Shown: positions 26,580 to 36,316, numbered from the stretch's first letter. The stretch: DNA of 64,000 nucleotides from Phycisphaerales bacterium (GCA_020639095.1 JACKHH010000001.1:243821-307820); one strand, 5' to 3'. Program-made: numbers and translations. The notes: generated from the letters alone by a model not told the origin.

Positions 26580-28808
26580 CTATGGGGCCAATTGCTCGTA
26601 TTGTGCGAAGTCTTTCAGGTCTACGTCGTTGTCGCCGTCGAAATCGGCGGGGCAGCAGCCTGGTGCATAGACTGGGGTTGGACATGCTACTGCGTCGCAC
26701 TGCGGGCCGGTTAGGCAGGCTACCCAGGCTGCGTTGTCGGCGGTGTTGAACGTGCCGCTGCCATCCACATCACCGGGCACCAAGCCGTCACACTCATCGG
26801 GAATGTTATTGCCGTTGCAGTCATTGCCCGCGAGTTCGCATTCGTCGGGTACGCCACTGTGGTTGCAGTCCGGACTGATGTGGAACGCGAGATCGATGAA
26901 ATCAGGAAAACCGTTATTGTTGCAATCGGGGTCGCAATCATCGGGCACGCCGTTGTGATTCAGGTCGGGCCTGCCGCCGTACTGAATGTCGCAGGCGTCG
27001 GACTCGCCGTTGTTGTTGCAGTCGGCGTAGTCCTCGCACACGTCGGGCGTGCCGCTGTTGTCGCAATCGCGATCGCACTCGTCGGGGATGCCGTTTGCGT
27101 TGCAGTCGTTTTCCGCCAGTTCGCACTCGTCCGGAATGTTGTTCTCGTTGCAATCTTCGCTGGTGCCGCCGGCGACATCGCAACCATCGTCGATACCGTT
27201 GAAGTTGCAATCGCTACCGCCGGGCTGACATTCATCGGGCGTGCCGTTGAGATCGCAGTCGATGCTCGTACCGGCGGCGATGTCGCACGCGTCGAGCACG
27301 TTGTTCGCATTGCAATCGTTGCCCGCGAGTTCGCATTCGTCGGGAATGCCGTTGCCGTCGCAGTCTTCCGACACCTCGTCGAAAATGTCGCACTCATCGA
27401 GCGTGCCGTTCTCGTTGCAGTCCGTCGCACTGCCCGCGAGCAACTCGCACTCGTCGAGGAGGGCGTTGGCGTTGCAATCGTCACCGCCATCGCACTCGTC
27501 GGGCACCATGTTGTCGTTGCAATCCAGGCTCGTGCCGCCGCTGATGTCGTCGGTGTCGGGCACGCTGTTGTTGTTGCAGTCGTCGGGGAATTCGAACGCA
27601 CCGGCATCCACGCTCGCGTTGTTCACGCGGCGACGGAGCACCACGTCGAACGGAATCGCCTCGGTCGTATTCGCATCGGCATCAAGATCCGCCACGTCGG
27701 CAGGCAGCGCGAGCGTGTTCGCGAAGTCGATCGCGGGCGAATTCGACGTGAGCTGCACGTTGTCATCCACCGTCCCGAGCGTGTTGTCGGCGCCGTCGAT
27801 GTCCGCGAGCAGCGGGTCAGCCGATGAATTCGTCGCGCCACCGAACACGCCGTTCCAACCCTGAAGGAACGAATAGTTGACCGCAATCGGCGCCGTGGGC
27901 ACGAGCGCGCTGACGCGGGCGGGTCGCTCCGGCGGACAGAAAAAGGTGTCAAAGTCAATCTGCGCGGATTGGTCCTGCGGGCCGCTGTCGCTGTTGTTGC
28001 GGAAGATGCAGTTGTTGAACACCGGATTGGTGAAGCAGTTCTCGCCCTCGTACTGCACGGTGTAGTACGCCCCGCCGCTGCCACTGGCTGAGTTGCTCGC
28101 GAACGTGCAGTTCGTGTAGACGACCGCGCCGCGCACGCTGTACACGGCTCCCCCGTTCGACGACGAAGTGTTGCCGACGAACGTGCAGTTCACAAAGGTT
28201 GGCGATGCGTCTTCGACGTTGACCGCCCCACCGTCGCCCGAGCTTGCGTTGCCGACGAAGCGACAGTTGATGAACCTGGGAGCTGTTGAAGATCCGGTGA
28301 TCAGCGCGCCGCCGCCCTTGGGAACAGCCGATCCGCCCAGCGCCCGACCTCCCGTGATCACGCAGGTTTCGAGAATCGTGGTCGCGCCCTGATTGGCAAA
28401 TCGCAACACGTGGCGCGAGTTGTCACTGGCGACGCCGGGCGTATTGATGTCGCCGCTGAGCACGGTGATGTGATCGGCTGCGCTGCGCTGCGTGATGCTC
28501 GTCTCACCGCCCGCGAACCCGCCGCGAACCTTCAAGCCATTACGCAGAACGAAGCTCACTTCCTGATCTGAGCCCGCGGTCGGTTTGTACACGCCTTCCG
28601 CCACCCACAGTTCGGTGATCGTCGGCGCGCCCGAAGCAGCGGACAATGCGTCGCGCAACTCGAGATAGGCGTTCGCCCAACTCGTTCCGTTGTTCGCGCC
28701 GCTGGTCGCGGATTGATCGACGTAACGCACGTCGCCGCGTACCGGCAACGCGCATGCGAGAATTGTCAGGACGAAAAAGGTGCAGTACCCCCCCACGGTG
28801 CGATACAT
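26580..28808 (-). CDS. Secreted beta-helix protein with DCN repeats and dockerin-like end
   Basis: Encodes 742 residues from ATG 28808, which follows GGAAGGGG; the frame is open further upstream. A signal peptide ends near ALPVRG. The first half (about 28-400) is a right-handed parallel beta-helix with repeated GGG/GGAV turns and N-C-x-F phrases (for example FINCRFVGN and FVNCTFVGN). The second half (about 405-690) carries more than ten tandem Asp/Cys/Asn repeats of the type DCNxNxIPDECD, probably calcium-binding, as in thrombospondin type 3 repeats. The C terminus has dockerin-like loops (DVDGSGTFNTAD and DFDGDNDVDLKD). It is a tandem paralog of the gene at 28965. I infer a cell-surface, adhesive or carbohydrate-related role. 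Confidence 0.8.
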   Translation of the reverse strand: MYRTVGGYCTFFVLTILACALPVRGDVRYVDQSATSGANNGTSWANAYLELRDALSAASGAPTITELWVAEGVYKPTAGSDQEVSFVLRNGLKVRGGFAGGETSITQRSAADHITVLSGDINTPGVASDNSRHVLRFANQGATTILETCVITGGRALGGSAVPKGGGALITGSSTAPRFINCRFVGNASSGDGGAVNVEDASPTFVNCTFVGNTSSSNGGAVYSVRGAVVYTNCTFASNSASGSGGAYYTVQYEGENCFTNPVFNNCIFRNNSDSGPQDQSAQIDFDTFFCPPERPARVSALVPTAPIAVNYSFLQGWNGVFGGATNSSADPLLADIDGADNTLGTVDDNVQLTSNSPAIDFANTLALPADVADLDADANTTEAIPFDVVLRRRVNNASVDAGAFEFPDDCNNNSVPDTDDISGGTSLDCNDNMVPDECDGGDDCNANALLDECELLAGSATDCNENGTLDECDIFDEVSEDCDGNGIPDECELAGNDCNANNVLDACDIAAGTSIDCDLNGTPDECQPGGSDCNFNGIDDGCDVAGGTSEDCNENNIPDECELAENDCNANGIPDECDRDCDNSGTPDVCEDYADCNNNGESDACDIQYGGRPDLNHNGVPDDCDPDCNNNGFPDFIDLAFHISPDCNHSGVPDECELAGNDCNGNNIPDECDGLVPGDVDGSGTFNTADNAAWVACLTGPQCDAVACPTPVYAPGCCPADFDGDNDVDLKDFAQYEQLAP

Positions 28809-28964
28809 CGCAGTGGCCCCTTCCAACATGGTTTGACGTGATTGCCTCTTGCCCGCGCGGACGCCCTTGCGACGCGACAACGCACCGCCGATGTCCGCGA
28901 TGCACGATCATACCAGATCGCGCGTCGCGATTACATCGGAAACGCGTTCGCCGGCTGCGACGGC

Positions 28965-31415
28965 TTAGCCCGTAAACGCCAGCAGGAACCCGGCGTAGTC
29001 CTGTAGATCAACGTCACCGTCCTGGTCCATATCGAACGCCTGCAAGCAGGTGGGCACGCACGCGTCGACGGCTGGTGCGGGCGGGGTGTTGGGACCGCTC
29101 AGGCAGTCGACCATGGCGGCTGCGTCTGCAAGGTCGACGTCGCCGTCGCCGTCGAAATCACCACCCGCCAATACGTCGCACTCGTCGGCGATGCCATTTT
29201 GGTTGCAATCGGCTTCGCAGGAGTCGGGCACGGTGTTGTTGTTGCAGTCGGTCGCGAAGCCGCCCGCGATATCGCAACTGTCGAGGATGCCGTTGCCGTT
29301 GCACTCGGACGCGAAGGAGACGGCGATGCCCGCGGCAGTGTTCGCGATGTTGGCGACGTTGATCAATGCGCTACCGGCTTCTCCCGTAGCGCGGTTGATC
29401 GCGTAGAGCGCGCCACCGTCACCAATGCCGTAGATCGTTCCATCGGCTGGGTCGACCGCGATGTCGCCGAGTCCGACGCCAAACGCGGACGGGAAGGCAA
29501 CGGCATCGCCGGTCGTCGGATCGATCGCGTACATGCGCTGCTCGGTTTGACTGGCGCCGAGCAGACGCTTCGTTCGTGAATCGTACGCCAGGCACACCCA
29601 ATCTGCCGGCGAATCGCCGGGCAGCACGCGGATGAACGTGGTGAACCCGAAGGTCATGTCGACGCGGTAGAGCGCCCCGCCGTCGGTGGTCGCGTAGAGC
29701 TGGTTCGCGTCCCAATCGTAAGCGATTTCGAGAAGCGGGCGATCATTGTTGATCGTCGCGTTGATCTTCTTGAAGAACACGTCGACGTCGAGCAGCTTGG
29801 CATTTGCCACATCGTTGATCAGCAGTCTGCCGCTGCCCGGCAGAATGGTCATGCCGCGATCGTTGCCCGCAGGCGGCAGCGACGTGATGATCGGAGCCGT
29901 CGTGCCGCCGGTGGGCACGTTGAACGCGTGAACCTTCGACGCGGTGCCGACGCTGCCGTTGTCGAGGATGAACAGGTGGAAGGCGATTTCGCAATCGTCC
30001 GGGAAACCGTCGTTGTTGCAATCGCTGCTGGTGCTGCCCGCGATATCGCAATCGTCGGGAACCGCGTTCAGGTTGCAGTCGGTGCTGCTGGCGGCGGCGA
30101 TGTCGCAATCGTCGGGATAGCCGTTGGCGTTGCAGTCGAGTTCAAGCACGTCGCACTCGTCGGGAATGCCGTTGGCATTGCAGTCCGTGCTGGTGACGCC
30201 GATGTCAATCGAATCGAGCACGCCGTTGCTGTTGCAGTCGAACTGGGCTTCAAACGCGCCAACGTCTACGGACGCGTGAATCGTGCGGGCGAGGAAACCG
30301 ATGTCCGTGGGGATCGTTTCCGCGGTGTCGAAATCGTCGTCGAGGTCGAGGGTATCGGCTGGTAACGCTGCGTTGGTACCCGCATCGACGCAGGGCGAAC
30401 TCGTCAGGATTCTACCGGCAGCGTCGGCGAATTGCGGATCGTCGCCGAAATTGGTCGCACCGCCGAGGGTGCCTTGCCAGTTCTCAATGCAACTGTGCGT
30501 GAGGATGAAGGGGTTGGGCAGTGCGCGATTCAGCACGGCGCGGTTGAACTCGGGCGGGCAGATGATTTCCTCGGCTGATATCTGCGCGGACTCGACGTTG
30601 CCGTCGATGTCTGTGTTGCCATGGAAGATGCAGTTGTAGAAGTTCGCGTTGTCGGGGCACGAGACGCCGCCGTACTGATAGGTGAAAACGCCACCGCCTT
30701 CGTCGGCAGCGGTGTTTTGAATGAACGTGCAGTTGACGATCTTTGCCTGGCCGCGATCGGTGAAGAGTCCGCCGCCGTCGCCGAGCGTTGTGCTGTTGTC
30801 GCGGAAGACGCAGTTGACCACGGTCGGTGTCGCCAGATAGGAGTACATGCCGCCGCCCGCGTCGCGCGCCGAGTTGTCTCGGAAAACGCAATTGAGAATC
30901 TGCGGGCTGGTGTTTGGGCCTTCGATGCGCATGCCGCCGCCGTGACGCGCGAGCGACGTAATCTCTGCCGACCCACCGGTGATGGTGAAGCCTTCGAGGA
31001 CCGCGGTCGCGTTCACGCCACTCGCGAAGACCACGTGGTAGCTGTTGTCGGCGTTGTTGCCCGCGACACCGATGTCGCCGCTGAGGATGGACGGACCAGC
31101 CGATCCGTCGCGATCGGACAGTTTGGTCTCCGTGCCCGCGAACCCGCCGTGAATAGCCACACCGTTTTTGAGGATGAACGCATCAAAGCGACTCGCGCCA
31201 GGCGTGTACGTACCGGCTGCTACCCAGATCTCGGTCGCGCCGGGATCGAGCAGCGCAGTTTGAAGCGAATTGTAGGCATTGGCCCAGGAGAGGCCGTTGT
31301 TGCTTCCGCCGGCATCGTCGTTGACGTAGCGGATCGCGGCCTGCGCGCGGACCTGCGGTATGAGTAGACAGACGCCCACCACCCAGACGATGGGCGGGCA
31401 GAATCGAAATGGCAT
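28965..31415 (-). CDS. Secreted beta-helix protein with DCN repeats, paralog of the previous gene
   Basis: Encodes 816 residues; ATG 31415 follows GGAG. It starts with a signal peptide (about 1-25, ending QVRAQA). A beta-helix domain (about 27-395) opens with IRYVNDDAGGSNNG...SWANAYNSLQTAL, close to the start of its neighbour, with similar GGGM and NCVFRDN turns. DCNxNGIPDECD repeats occupy about 400-470, but here they are interrupted by a propeller-like insert (about 475-695; RLLINDVANAKLLDVD, DIAVDPADGTIYGIGD) before a second DCN block. It ends in dockerin-like loops DFDGDGDVDLAD and DMDQDGDVDLQD. The insert is the main difference from the paralog, suggesting duplication followed by domain gain or loss. 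Confidence 0.8.
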   Translation of the reverse strand: MPFRFCPPIVWVVGVCLLIPQVRAQAAIRYVNDDAGGSNNGLSWANAYNSLQTALLDPGATEIWVAAGTYTPGASRFDAFILKNGVAIHGGFAGTETKLSDRDGSAGPSILSGDIGVAGNNADNSYHVVFASGVNATAVLEGFTITGGSAEITSLARHGGGMRIEGPNTSPQILNCVFRDNSARDAGGGMYSYLATPTVVNCVFRDNSTTLGDGGGLFTDRGQAKIVNCTFIQNTAADEGGGVFTYQYGGVSCPDNANFYNCIFHGNTDIDGNVESAQISAEEIICPPEFNRAVLNRALPNPFILTHSCIENWQGTLGGATNFGDDPQFADAAGRILTSSPCVDAGTNAALPADTLDLDDDFDTAETIPTDIGFLARTIHASVDVGAFEAQFDCNSNGVLDSIDIGVTSTDCNANGIPDECDVLELDCNANGYPDDCDIAAASSTDCNLNAVPDDCDIAGSTSSDCNNDGFPDDCEIAFHLFILDNGSVGTASKVHAFNVPTGGTTAPIITSLPPAGNDRGMTILPGSGRLLINDVANAKLLDVDVFFKKINATINNDRPLLEIAYDWDANQLYATTDGGALYRVDMTFGFTTFIRVLPGDSPADWVCLAYDSRTKRLLGASQTEQRMYAIDPTTGDAVAFPSAFGVGLGDIAVDPADGTIYGIGDGGALYAINRATGEAGSALINVANIANTAAGIAVSFASECNGNGILDSCDIAGGFATDCNNNTVPDSCEADCNQNGIADECDVLAGGDFDGDGDVDLADAAAMVDCLSGPNTPPAPAVDACVPTCLQAFDMDQDGDVDLQDYAGFLLAFTG

Positions 31416-31701
31416 GTCGAAATTCTCCTTTTCCCCAACTTGGCGCTTCGCCGAAATCCCCTCTTTTGGTGCGCCAGCATAGCCCTATGGGATATTAGAG
31501 GAAGGGCTTCGCCCGATATTACCCTGAGGATAGAGAAACGGGCCCTGGAATACCACGAAAAAGTGCGGCTGAAGGCGGGTTGTTGGGCCTTCCTGGGCCT
31601 GTGAATTGAGTGCGACGGGGTTGGCGACCCCTCGCAAATTGGACTGCCGCTGACCGTTGGCTCACGGGCCGGACTGCGAGGTCCCTACGGGAGCAGCAAT
31701 G

Positions 31702-32832
31702 CTACTGGGCAACCAATTGGAGGATGGCGTAGTCGTGGAGATCGCAGGCGCCGTCACGGTTGATGTCGGCACCGACGCACTCAGGCGAGGGCGCGGACTG
31801 CGGGCCCGACATGCAGCCCGCGAGGATGGCGAGATCGGCAGCATCGGCATCGCCGTCGTCATCGAGATCACCGTCGACCAACGCGCTGTCGAGGACCAAA
31901 CGCAATCCCGAACCGATGGGGATGCCGTTGCCAACATCGGCTTCCAGCCCAATGCGAAAGGCTGTGCGCAGGTTGTCGGCCTCGTGGAACCATGAGCCAC
32001 CACGGATGAAACGGAAGTCGACCAGGTCGGTTCCGCGCGGATTCAGGTAGGGACTCTGTTCGTAGCTGTACAGGTAACCGTTGCACCATTCCCATACATT
32101 CCCGGCAGTGTCGTACAGGCCGAATTCATTGGGAAAGTACAATCCCACGGGCGTGGTCTGCGGGTGTCCGAGCGTCTCGTAGTCGTCACCGGACTCCCAG
32201 TAGTTCGCATCGATACCGGAAATGGTGTCGCCCCAGGGATAACGCGCGCCGGTCAGGCCACCGCGAGCCGCCTTCTCCCACTCCGCCTCCGTGGGCAGGC
32301 GATATCCGTCGGTGTCGTAGTCGCAGACCCATGTGGCGGTGTCATAGCTGGGCGTGCGTCCTTCCATTGCGCTGAGCCAGTTGCAATAGGCAGCCGCTCC
32401 GTACCAGGTGACAGAGGACACCGGGCGGTTCCCGAATCCGGTGACGACGGAGAACGACTCGCCATCCCACACGATGGGCGTTGGCGACCACCGGCCTGCA
32501 CTTGTTTCGGAGAGGAGCGTTTTGCTCACTGGCTGAACGACCTGTCCGTCGACAACCGCGATGAGGTCGCCCTGCGTCTGCGCCCAGTTGAGTGCGGCGA
32601 GGTATTCCTGGTTGGTGACTTCGTACATACCAACATGGAACGCGCTGATGTAGACCGCGTGACGCGGCAACTCGCCAGGATCGCCTTCGTTGAAGGCGTC
32701 ACCCATGAGGAACTCACCGGCGGGTATGAGCACCATGTCGGCGCCGAATGCAGGTGCGAGGCATGCGCTGAGCGCAAGCAACCCGAAGGTACATCCCACA
32801 ATTGGATTTGGACTGTGCTGCCCGATGCGCAC
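31702..32832 (-). CDS. Secreted SUMF1/FGE-like protein with dockerin-like end, catalytic Cys absent
   Basis: Encodes 376 residues. The N terminus (about 1-31, ending APAFGA) is a signal peptide. The body matches the formylglycine-generating enzyme fold: VLIPAGEFLMGD, VTNQEYLAALNW, PVSSVTWYGAAAYCNWLS, YRLPTEAEWEKAARGG, GNVWEWCNGY and FIRGGSWFH. True sulfatase-activating enzymes use a Cys pair in the last part of the domain; here the region FHEADNLRTAFRIGL contains none. Oxidative formylglycine formation is therefore unlikely. Related catalytically inert members act as binding domains. The C terminus has dockerin-like loops DLDDDGDADAAD and DINRDGACDLHD. It forms part of a run of minus-strand exported proteins. 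Confidence 0.8.
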   Translation of the reverse strand: MRIGQHSPNPIVGCTFGLLALSACLAPAFGADMVLIPAGEFLMGDAFNEGDPGELPRHAVYISAFHVGMYEVTNQEYLAALNWAQTQGDLIAVVDGQVVQPVSKTLLSETSAGRWSPTPIVWDGESFSVVTGFGNRPVSSVTWYGAAAYCNWLSAMEGRTPSYDTATWVCDYDTDGYRLPTEAEWEKAARGGLTGARYPWGDTISGIDANYWESGDDYETLGHPQTTPVGLYFPNEFGLYDTAGNVWEWCNGYLYSYEQSPYLNPRGTDLVDFRFIRGGSWFHEADNLRTAFRIGLEADVGNGIPIGSGLRLVLDSALVDGDLDDDGDADAADLAILAGCMSGPQSAPSPECVGADINRDGACDLHDYAILQLVAQ

Positions 32833-33074
32833 GGTGTAGGACTCCTCGTCGTGGCCAACAGCGGTTCGGTCAACTGCGGTGAGGCGAATGCTGGTTATAC
32901 CCCAAATCGGCGGTCGATTGCCAGTTTGAGCGGTTGCGCGCGAACGAATCGGAAGGCGTAATCGAAGCCAGTTTGCGAGAGGTACTTACAGAGTTTGGCG
33001 GGAAGTTATAGAGTCGCACATTCTCGGACAGAGTAGGCGGCTTCGTAAAGCCTTTGAGATGCTTGGGTTATGAC

Positions 33075-33147
<73 letters not shown>

Positions 33148-33246
33148 CGTGTTGGGTCTGGGTAGGCTATTAGACCGTGCATCGCCGATTGCGTCAACGC
33201 GTCCTGCCGCCAATGCCGGGGGATCGGCGAGCCCGAGGAGCCTAGC

Positions 33247-34407
33247 GTGCCCGAACTGCCGACATCCGATACCCGCCGACCCGGGCTCGGGGAGGGTGTG
33301 CTCGGGCGGGTCTTCGCGGAGCACGTCGATCTGCCGGCGGATGGAGCCGATTTCGACGCGGACCGGCTGCCGTCGCGGGGTGGCGTGTTTGCGCTGGTGG
33401 CGGACGGTGGGCGACTCGTTCAACTGCTTTGCGCGGCATCGATCCGCCGGGCGGTCGGTCGCCGGCTTGCACCGGCCTTGGACACGCGCTCGACGGCACC
33501 TGCGCTGCACGGGGTGGTGCGGCAGGTCTGGTGGCAGTTGGGTTATTCCACATTCGAGAACGATTGGTTGTATCTGCGGGCGGCGCGGCAACTTCTTGGA
33601 TCGGCGTATCGCGATGCGCTCGCTTTCGCGCCGGTGTGGTACGCGCGAATCGACGTGGACGAACGCTTTCCACGTTGGACGGTGACGCATCGACGCGACG
33701 CGGAAGACGCGACCTACGCGGGGCCTTTCATGACGCGCAAGCGCGCCGGGCAATTTGTAGCTGACCTTGAGGATCTTTTTGATTTGTGCCGTTACCACGA
33801 CGTGCTCGTGCGCGCGCCGCAGGGTGAACGCTGCGCGTACTACGACATGGGCAAGTGCCCCGCGCCCTGCGATGGAACCATCGGACTCGACGTCTACCAC
33901 AACACGCTCGCGGACAGCGTGCGTTTCGCGACCGGTGATGGGAGCGCGTTCGCCGCGCGCATCAAAACAGAAATGGCGGACGCGGCAACAGCACTGGCGT
34001 TCGAGCGCGCGCAACGTCTGAAGGAATCGGCTGACCGTGCGGAGAAAGCGCTGGAGCGCAAGGGCAGACTTGCGACTACGCCGGACGAGTTGCGCTACTT
34101 GATCGTGCAGCGCGGCGCGCGGCGCTCGCTAATTCGCCCCTTTTTCTGCACGGGTGGCGCGCTCGACGCAGGCGATGAAGTGGCGCTTGGCGAGGTGGCT
34201 GCACACGTGCCCGCATGGCGTGAACGTTTGCGCTCGTCCGATAAAGATCGGCATATTGACGCGGCGTATCGCGCGGAAACGACCGCGCTGGTTTGTCATC
34301 ATTTGGGCAAGGGCGCTAAGGCATCGGGAGTTTACCTCAATGTTCAAGAAGTGGAAGATTGCGCATCCGTTGCTCAGCGCATTGCGTCGGGTTTTTCTCG
34401 GTCGTAG
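33247..34407 (+). CDS. UvrC N-terminal-like protein with degenerate GIY-YIG domain
   Basis: Encodes 386 residues from GTG 33247, with GAGGAG 6 bases upstream. Residues 44-115 resemble the UvrC/Cho GIY-YIG nuclease fold (GGVFALV..., CAASIRRAVGRRL, and STFENDWLYL with the metal-site Glu). The two Tyr of the signature are replaced (GVF and QLL), so cleavage activity is doubtful. Cys181, 196, 204 and 208 (ending KCPAPCDG) match the spacing of the four Fe-S ligands in UvrC closely. A UVR-like segment follows (AARIKTEMADAATALAFERAQ, about 237-258). The C-terminal RNase-H-like nuclease and helix-hairpin-helix of full UvrC are absent. It may be a repair accessory protein. Confidence 0.65.
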   Translation: MPELPTSDTRRPGLGEGVLGRVFAEHVDLPADGADFDADRLPSRGGVFALVADGGRLVQLLCAASIRRAVGRRLAPALDTRSTAPALHGVVRQVWWQLGYSTFENDWLYLRAARQLLGSAYRDALAFAPVWYARIDVDERFPRWTVTHRRDAEDATYAGPFMTRKRAGQFVADLEDLFDLCRYHDVLVRAPQGERCAYYDMGKCPAPCDGTIGLDVYHNTLADSVRFATGDGSAFAARIKTEMADAATALAFERAQRLKESADRAEKALERKGRLATTPDELRYLIVQRGARRSLIRPFFCTGGALDAGDEVALGEVAAHVPAWRERLRSSDKDRHIDAAYRAETTALVCHHLGKGAKASGVYLNVQEVEDCASVAQRIASGFSRS

Positions 34408-34576
34408 CGCGCGATGCAAGTGCGCGCGGAGTTATCCTGTTGACCTGAGCGCGCGGTCATTTACAATGCACATTCGCTAATGTTTCGTCTTTTGGTGCGT
34501 ACGACTGCCGCGGGCGCATCCAGCTGCGAATCGCCGGTTCGCAAAAACCCAACCCAGTGCAAGGACGCTACCGCGG

Positions 34577-35518
34577 ATGCGCGAACGAATGATCGTTAAA
34601 GAACGCAACTCGGCAAGAAAGTCCCAAGCGCTTCCGCCGCCCGCGGTGAAGCGCTTCCTCGACTATTTGTTCGTCGAGTGCGGGCTCGCGGGCGCGACGA
34701 TCGTCGCGTACCAAAGCGATCTCGTGCGGTTCTGGGACACGGTCGAGGCGTTGGGGGTCGATCGCGAGGACATCGACATCGACGTGGTTCGCCAGCACCT
34801 CACCGAACTGCGTGAAGCCGGGCTGAACGTCGCGTCGATCGCGCGGCATCTCGCAGCCATCAAGATGTTCCTGCGCTTCCTCTTCTCCGAGAAGTTGCTG
34901 CGCCGCGACGTGGCGTCGCTGATCGACTCGCCGAAGAAGTGGAAGACGCTGCCCGACACGCTGCATCAGAAGGATGTCGAGCGTTTGCTCAACACGCCCG
35001 ACGAAACCGGCGAACTCTACCTGCGTGACAAGGCGTTGCTCGAGTTGCTCTACGCCACCGGGATGCGCGTCAGCGAACTCGTCGACCTCACGCATGAACG
35101 CATCAACATGCTGGTCGGCTACGTGCGCGTGATCGGCAAAGGCCGCAAGGAACGCATCATTCCGGTCGGTTCCGTGGCGCTGGCTGCGCTTTCTGAGTAC
35201 GTGCAATCGCTTCGGCCTCAATTGGTCGGGTTCCACTCGGGCGATCGCGTGTTCCTTTCGCGCACGGGCAGGCCGCTGGACCGCTCCGCCATCTGGCGGA
35301 TCGTGCGCAAGTACGCGACCGATGCGGGAATTCGCAAGCAGGTGTCCCCGCACACGCTGCGACACTGCTTCGCGACGCACCTGCTGCAAGGCGGAGCAGA
35401 CCTGCGCGTGGTGCAGGAACTGCTCGGGCACGTGGACGTCGCGACCACGCAGATCTACACGCACGTCGACAACGAACGCCTCAAATCGGTTCACCAGAAA
35501 TATCATCCCAGGCAGTGA
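34577..35518 (+). CDS. xerD: Site-specific tyrosine recombinase XerD
   Basis: Encodes 313 residues, the usual length for XerC/XerD. The N-terminal SAM-like core-binding domain (about 18-105) is followed by the catalytic domain with Arg164 (TGMRVSE), Lys188 (GKGRKER), His259 and Arg262 (HTLRH), His285 (LLGHVD) and Tyr294 (IYTHVD). All six catalytic residues are present. It resolves chromosome dimers at dif sites near the replication terminus. HYHPR-type ends such as KYHPRQ are typical of XerD. No integron, phage or attachment site lies near, so it is read as the housekeeping enzyme. Its stop overlaps the next start by 4 bases (GTGA). Confidence 0.9.
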   Translation: MRERMIVKERNSARKSQALPPPAVKRFLDYLFVECGLAGATIVAYQSDLVRFWDTVEALGVDREDIDIDVVRQHLTELREAGLNVASIARHLAAIKMFLRFLFSEKLLRRDVASLIDSPKKWKTLPDTLHQKDVERLLNTPDETGELYLRDKALLELLYATGMRVSELVDLTHERINMLVGYVRVIGKGRKERIIPVGSVALAALSEYVQSLRPQLVGFHSGDRVFLSRTGRPLDRSAIWRIVRKYATDAGIRKQVSPHTLRHCFATHLLQGGADLRVVQELLGHVDVATTQIYTHVDNERLKSVHQKYHPRQ

Positions 35519-36084
35519 CCGACGGCATGCACGACGGTTTCGTCCATCACCGACGGGGCATGGCGCTGCGCAACACGACTCGGCTCGACACGTTGCGGCT
35601 GCTGCGTGAATGCGCTGCCGGGATGATGGATTGGCCGGTTGATGGTTTGCGCATCTGGGTGCGCAGCGGGCGCGGAGCCGATTTCTCAGGCACGTGCTAT
35701 CCCAAGGAGGGCCGCATCTACGTCAACATCTCACCGACGTTGCAATTCCCCTATCGCATGATCACCAACGTCGCCCCGGGCAAGTCCAAGGGCAGAACCT
35801 GGCGCAGGCCGGGGTGGGTGCTGGAACTGGCTGACCCTTATCAACTCGTAGTCTTCGTCTTCCTGCACGAGTGCTACCACTGGCTGATCCACCGCGCGGG
35901 CCGCAACGAACGACAGAAGGAAGCGCTTTGCGATCGCTTCGCCGCGCGGCACCTCGTCGACCAGTGCAACTGTCCGATGTACGACGAGCACGACGCACCC
36001 CTGTCGCGCGAAGCCTGGGACGTGAAAGACCTCGACGCGTTCGTCGCCCGCGCGAAGCGTTTTACACAACGGTGCGCTGTCTGA
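35515..36084 (+). CDS. Putative HExxH zinc metallopeptidase, coupled to xerD
   Basis: Encodes 189 residues from GTG 35515, overlapping the xerD stop by four bases; an ATG at 35527 or 35560 is also possible. The active-site-like motif is FLHECYHWLIH (His118, Glu119, His122), followed 14 residues later by EALCDRFAA, in which Glu136 or Asp140 could be the third ligand. No signal peptide is visible, so it should be cytoplasmic. The arrangement resembles small ImmA/SprT-like zinc proteases, but I cannot assign a named family. Coupling to xerD suggests co-expression only; its substrate is unknown. Confidence 0.65.
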   Translation: MTDGMHDGFVHHRRGMALRNTTRLDTLRLLRECAAGMMDWPVDGLRIWVRSGRGADFSGTCYPKEGRIYVNISPTLQFPYRMITNVAPGKSKGRTWRRPGWVLELADPYQLVVFVFLHECYHWLIHRAGRNERQKEALCDRFAARHLVDQCNCPMYDEHDAPLSREAWDVKDLDAFVARAKRFTQRCAV

Positions 36085-36092
36085 ACTGATTT

Positions 36093-36255
36093 GAACCGCC
36101 AAGACGCCAAGGCGCGAAGAACGGCAATTACGAATTACCAATTACGAATTGTTGGTCTTGTTCCGACAGCATTCCTGGTGCATAACACGGTCAACCTCCG
36201 CTACCAATATCAAAACGCTGTTGTTGTTCTTGGCGTCTTGGTGCCTTGGTGGTTC
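36093..36255. repeat. Inverted pair of CCAAGACGCCAAG repeats flanking AATTACGAATT repeats
   Basis: A GAACCGCCAAGACGCCAAGG unit (36093-36122) faces its reverse-complement relative (36226-36255, TTGGCGTCTTGGTGCCTTGG then TGGTTC). The arms match at most positions. Between them, 36127-36150 repeats AATTACGAATT with one AATTACCAATT variant. No gene is supported between 36085 and 36316. These fillers recur widely in genomes of this type. Confidence 0.7.
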
Positions 36256-36316
36256 AACAGCGTGGCGATTGCACGCAAGCAACGTACAACGTTCTGCGTT
36301 AACGACAGACCGGTGG

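Noticed and set aside
34577..35518. Integrase of a mobile element
   Set aside because: Length, motifs and the KYHPRQ end fit housekeeping XerD; no attachment repeats, excisionase or phage genes are nearby, and the tRNA at 33075 is intact without a duplicated 3' end that I could find.
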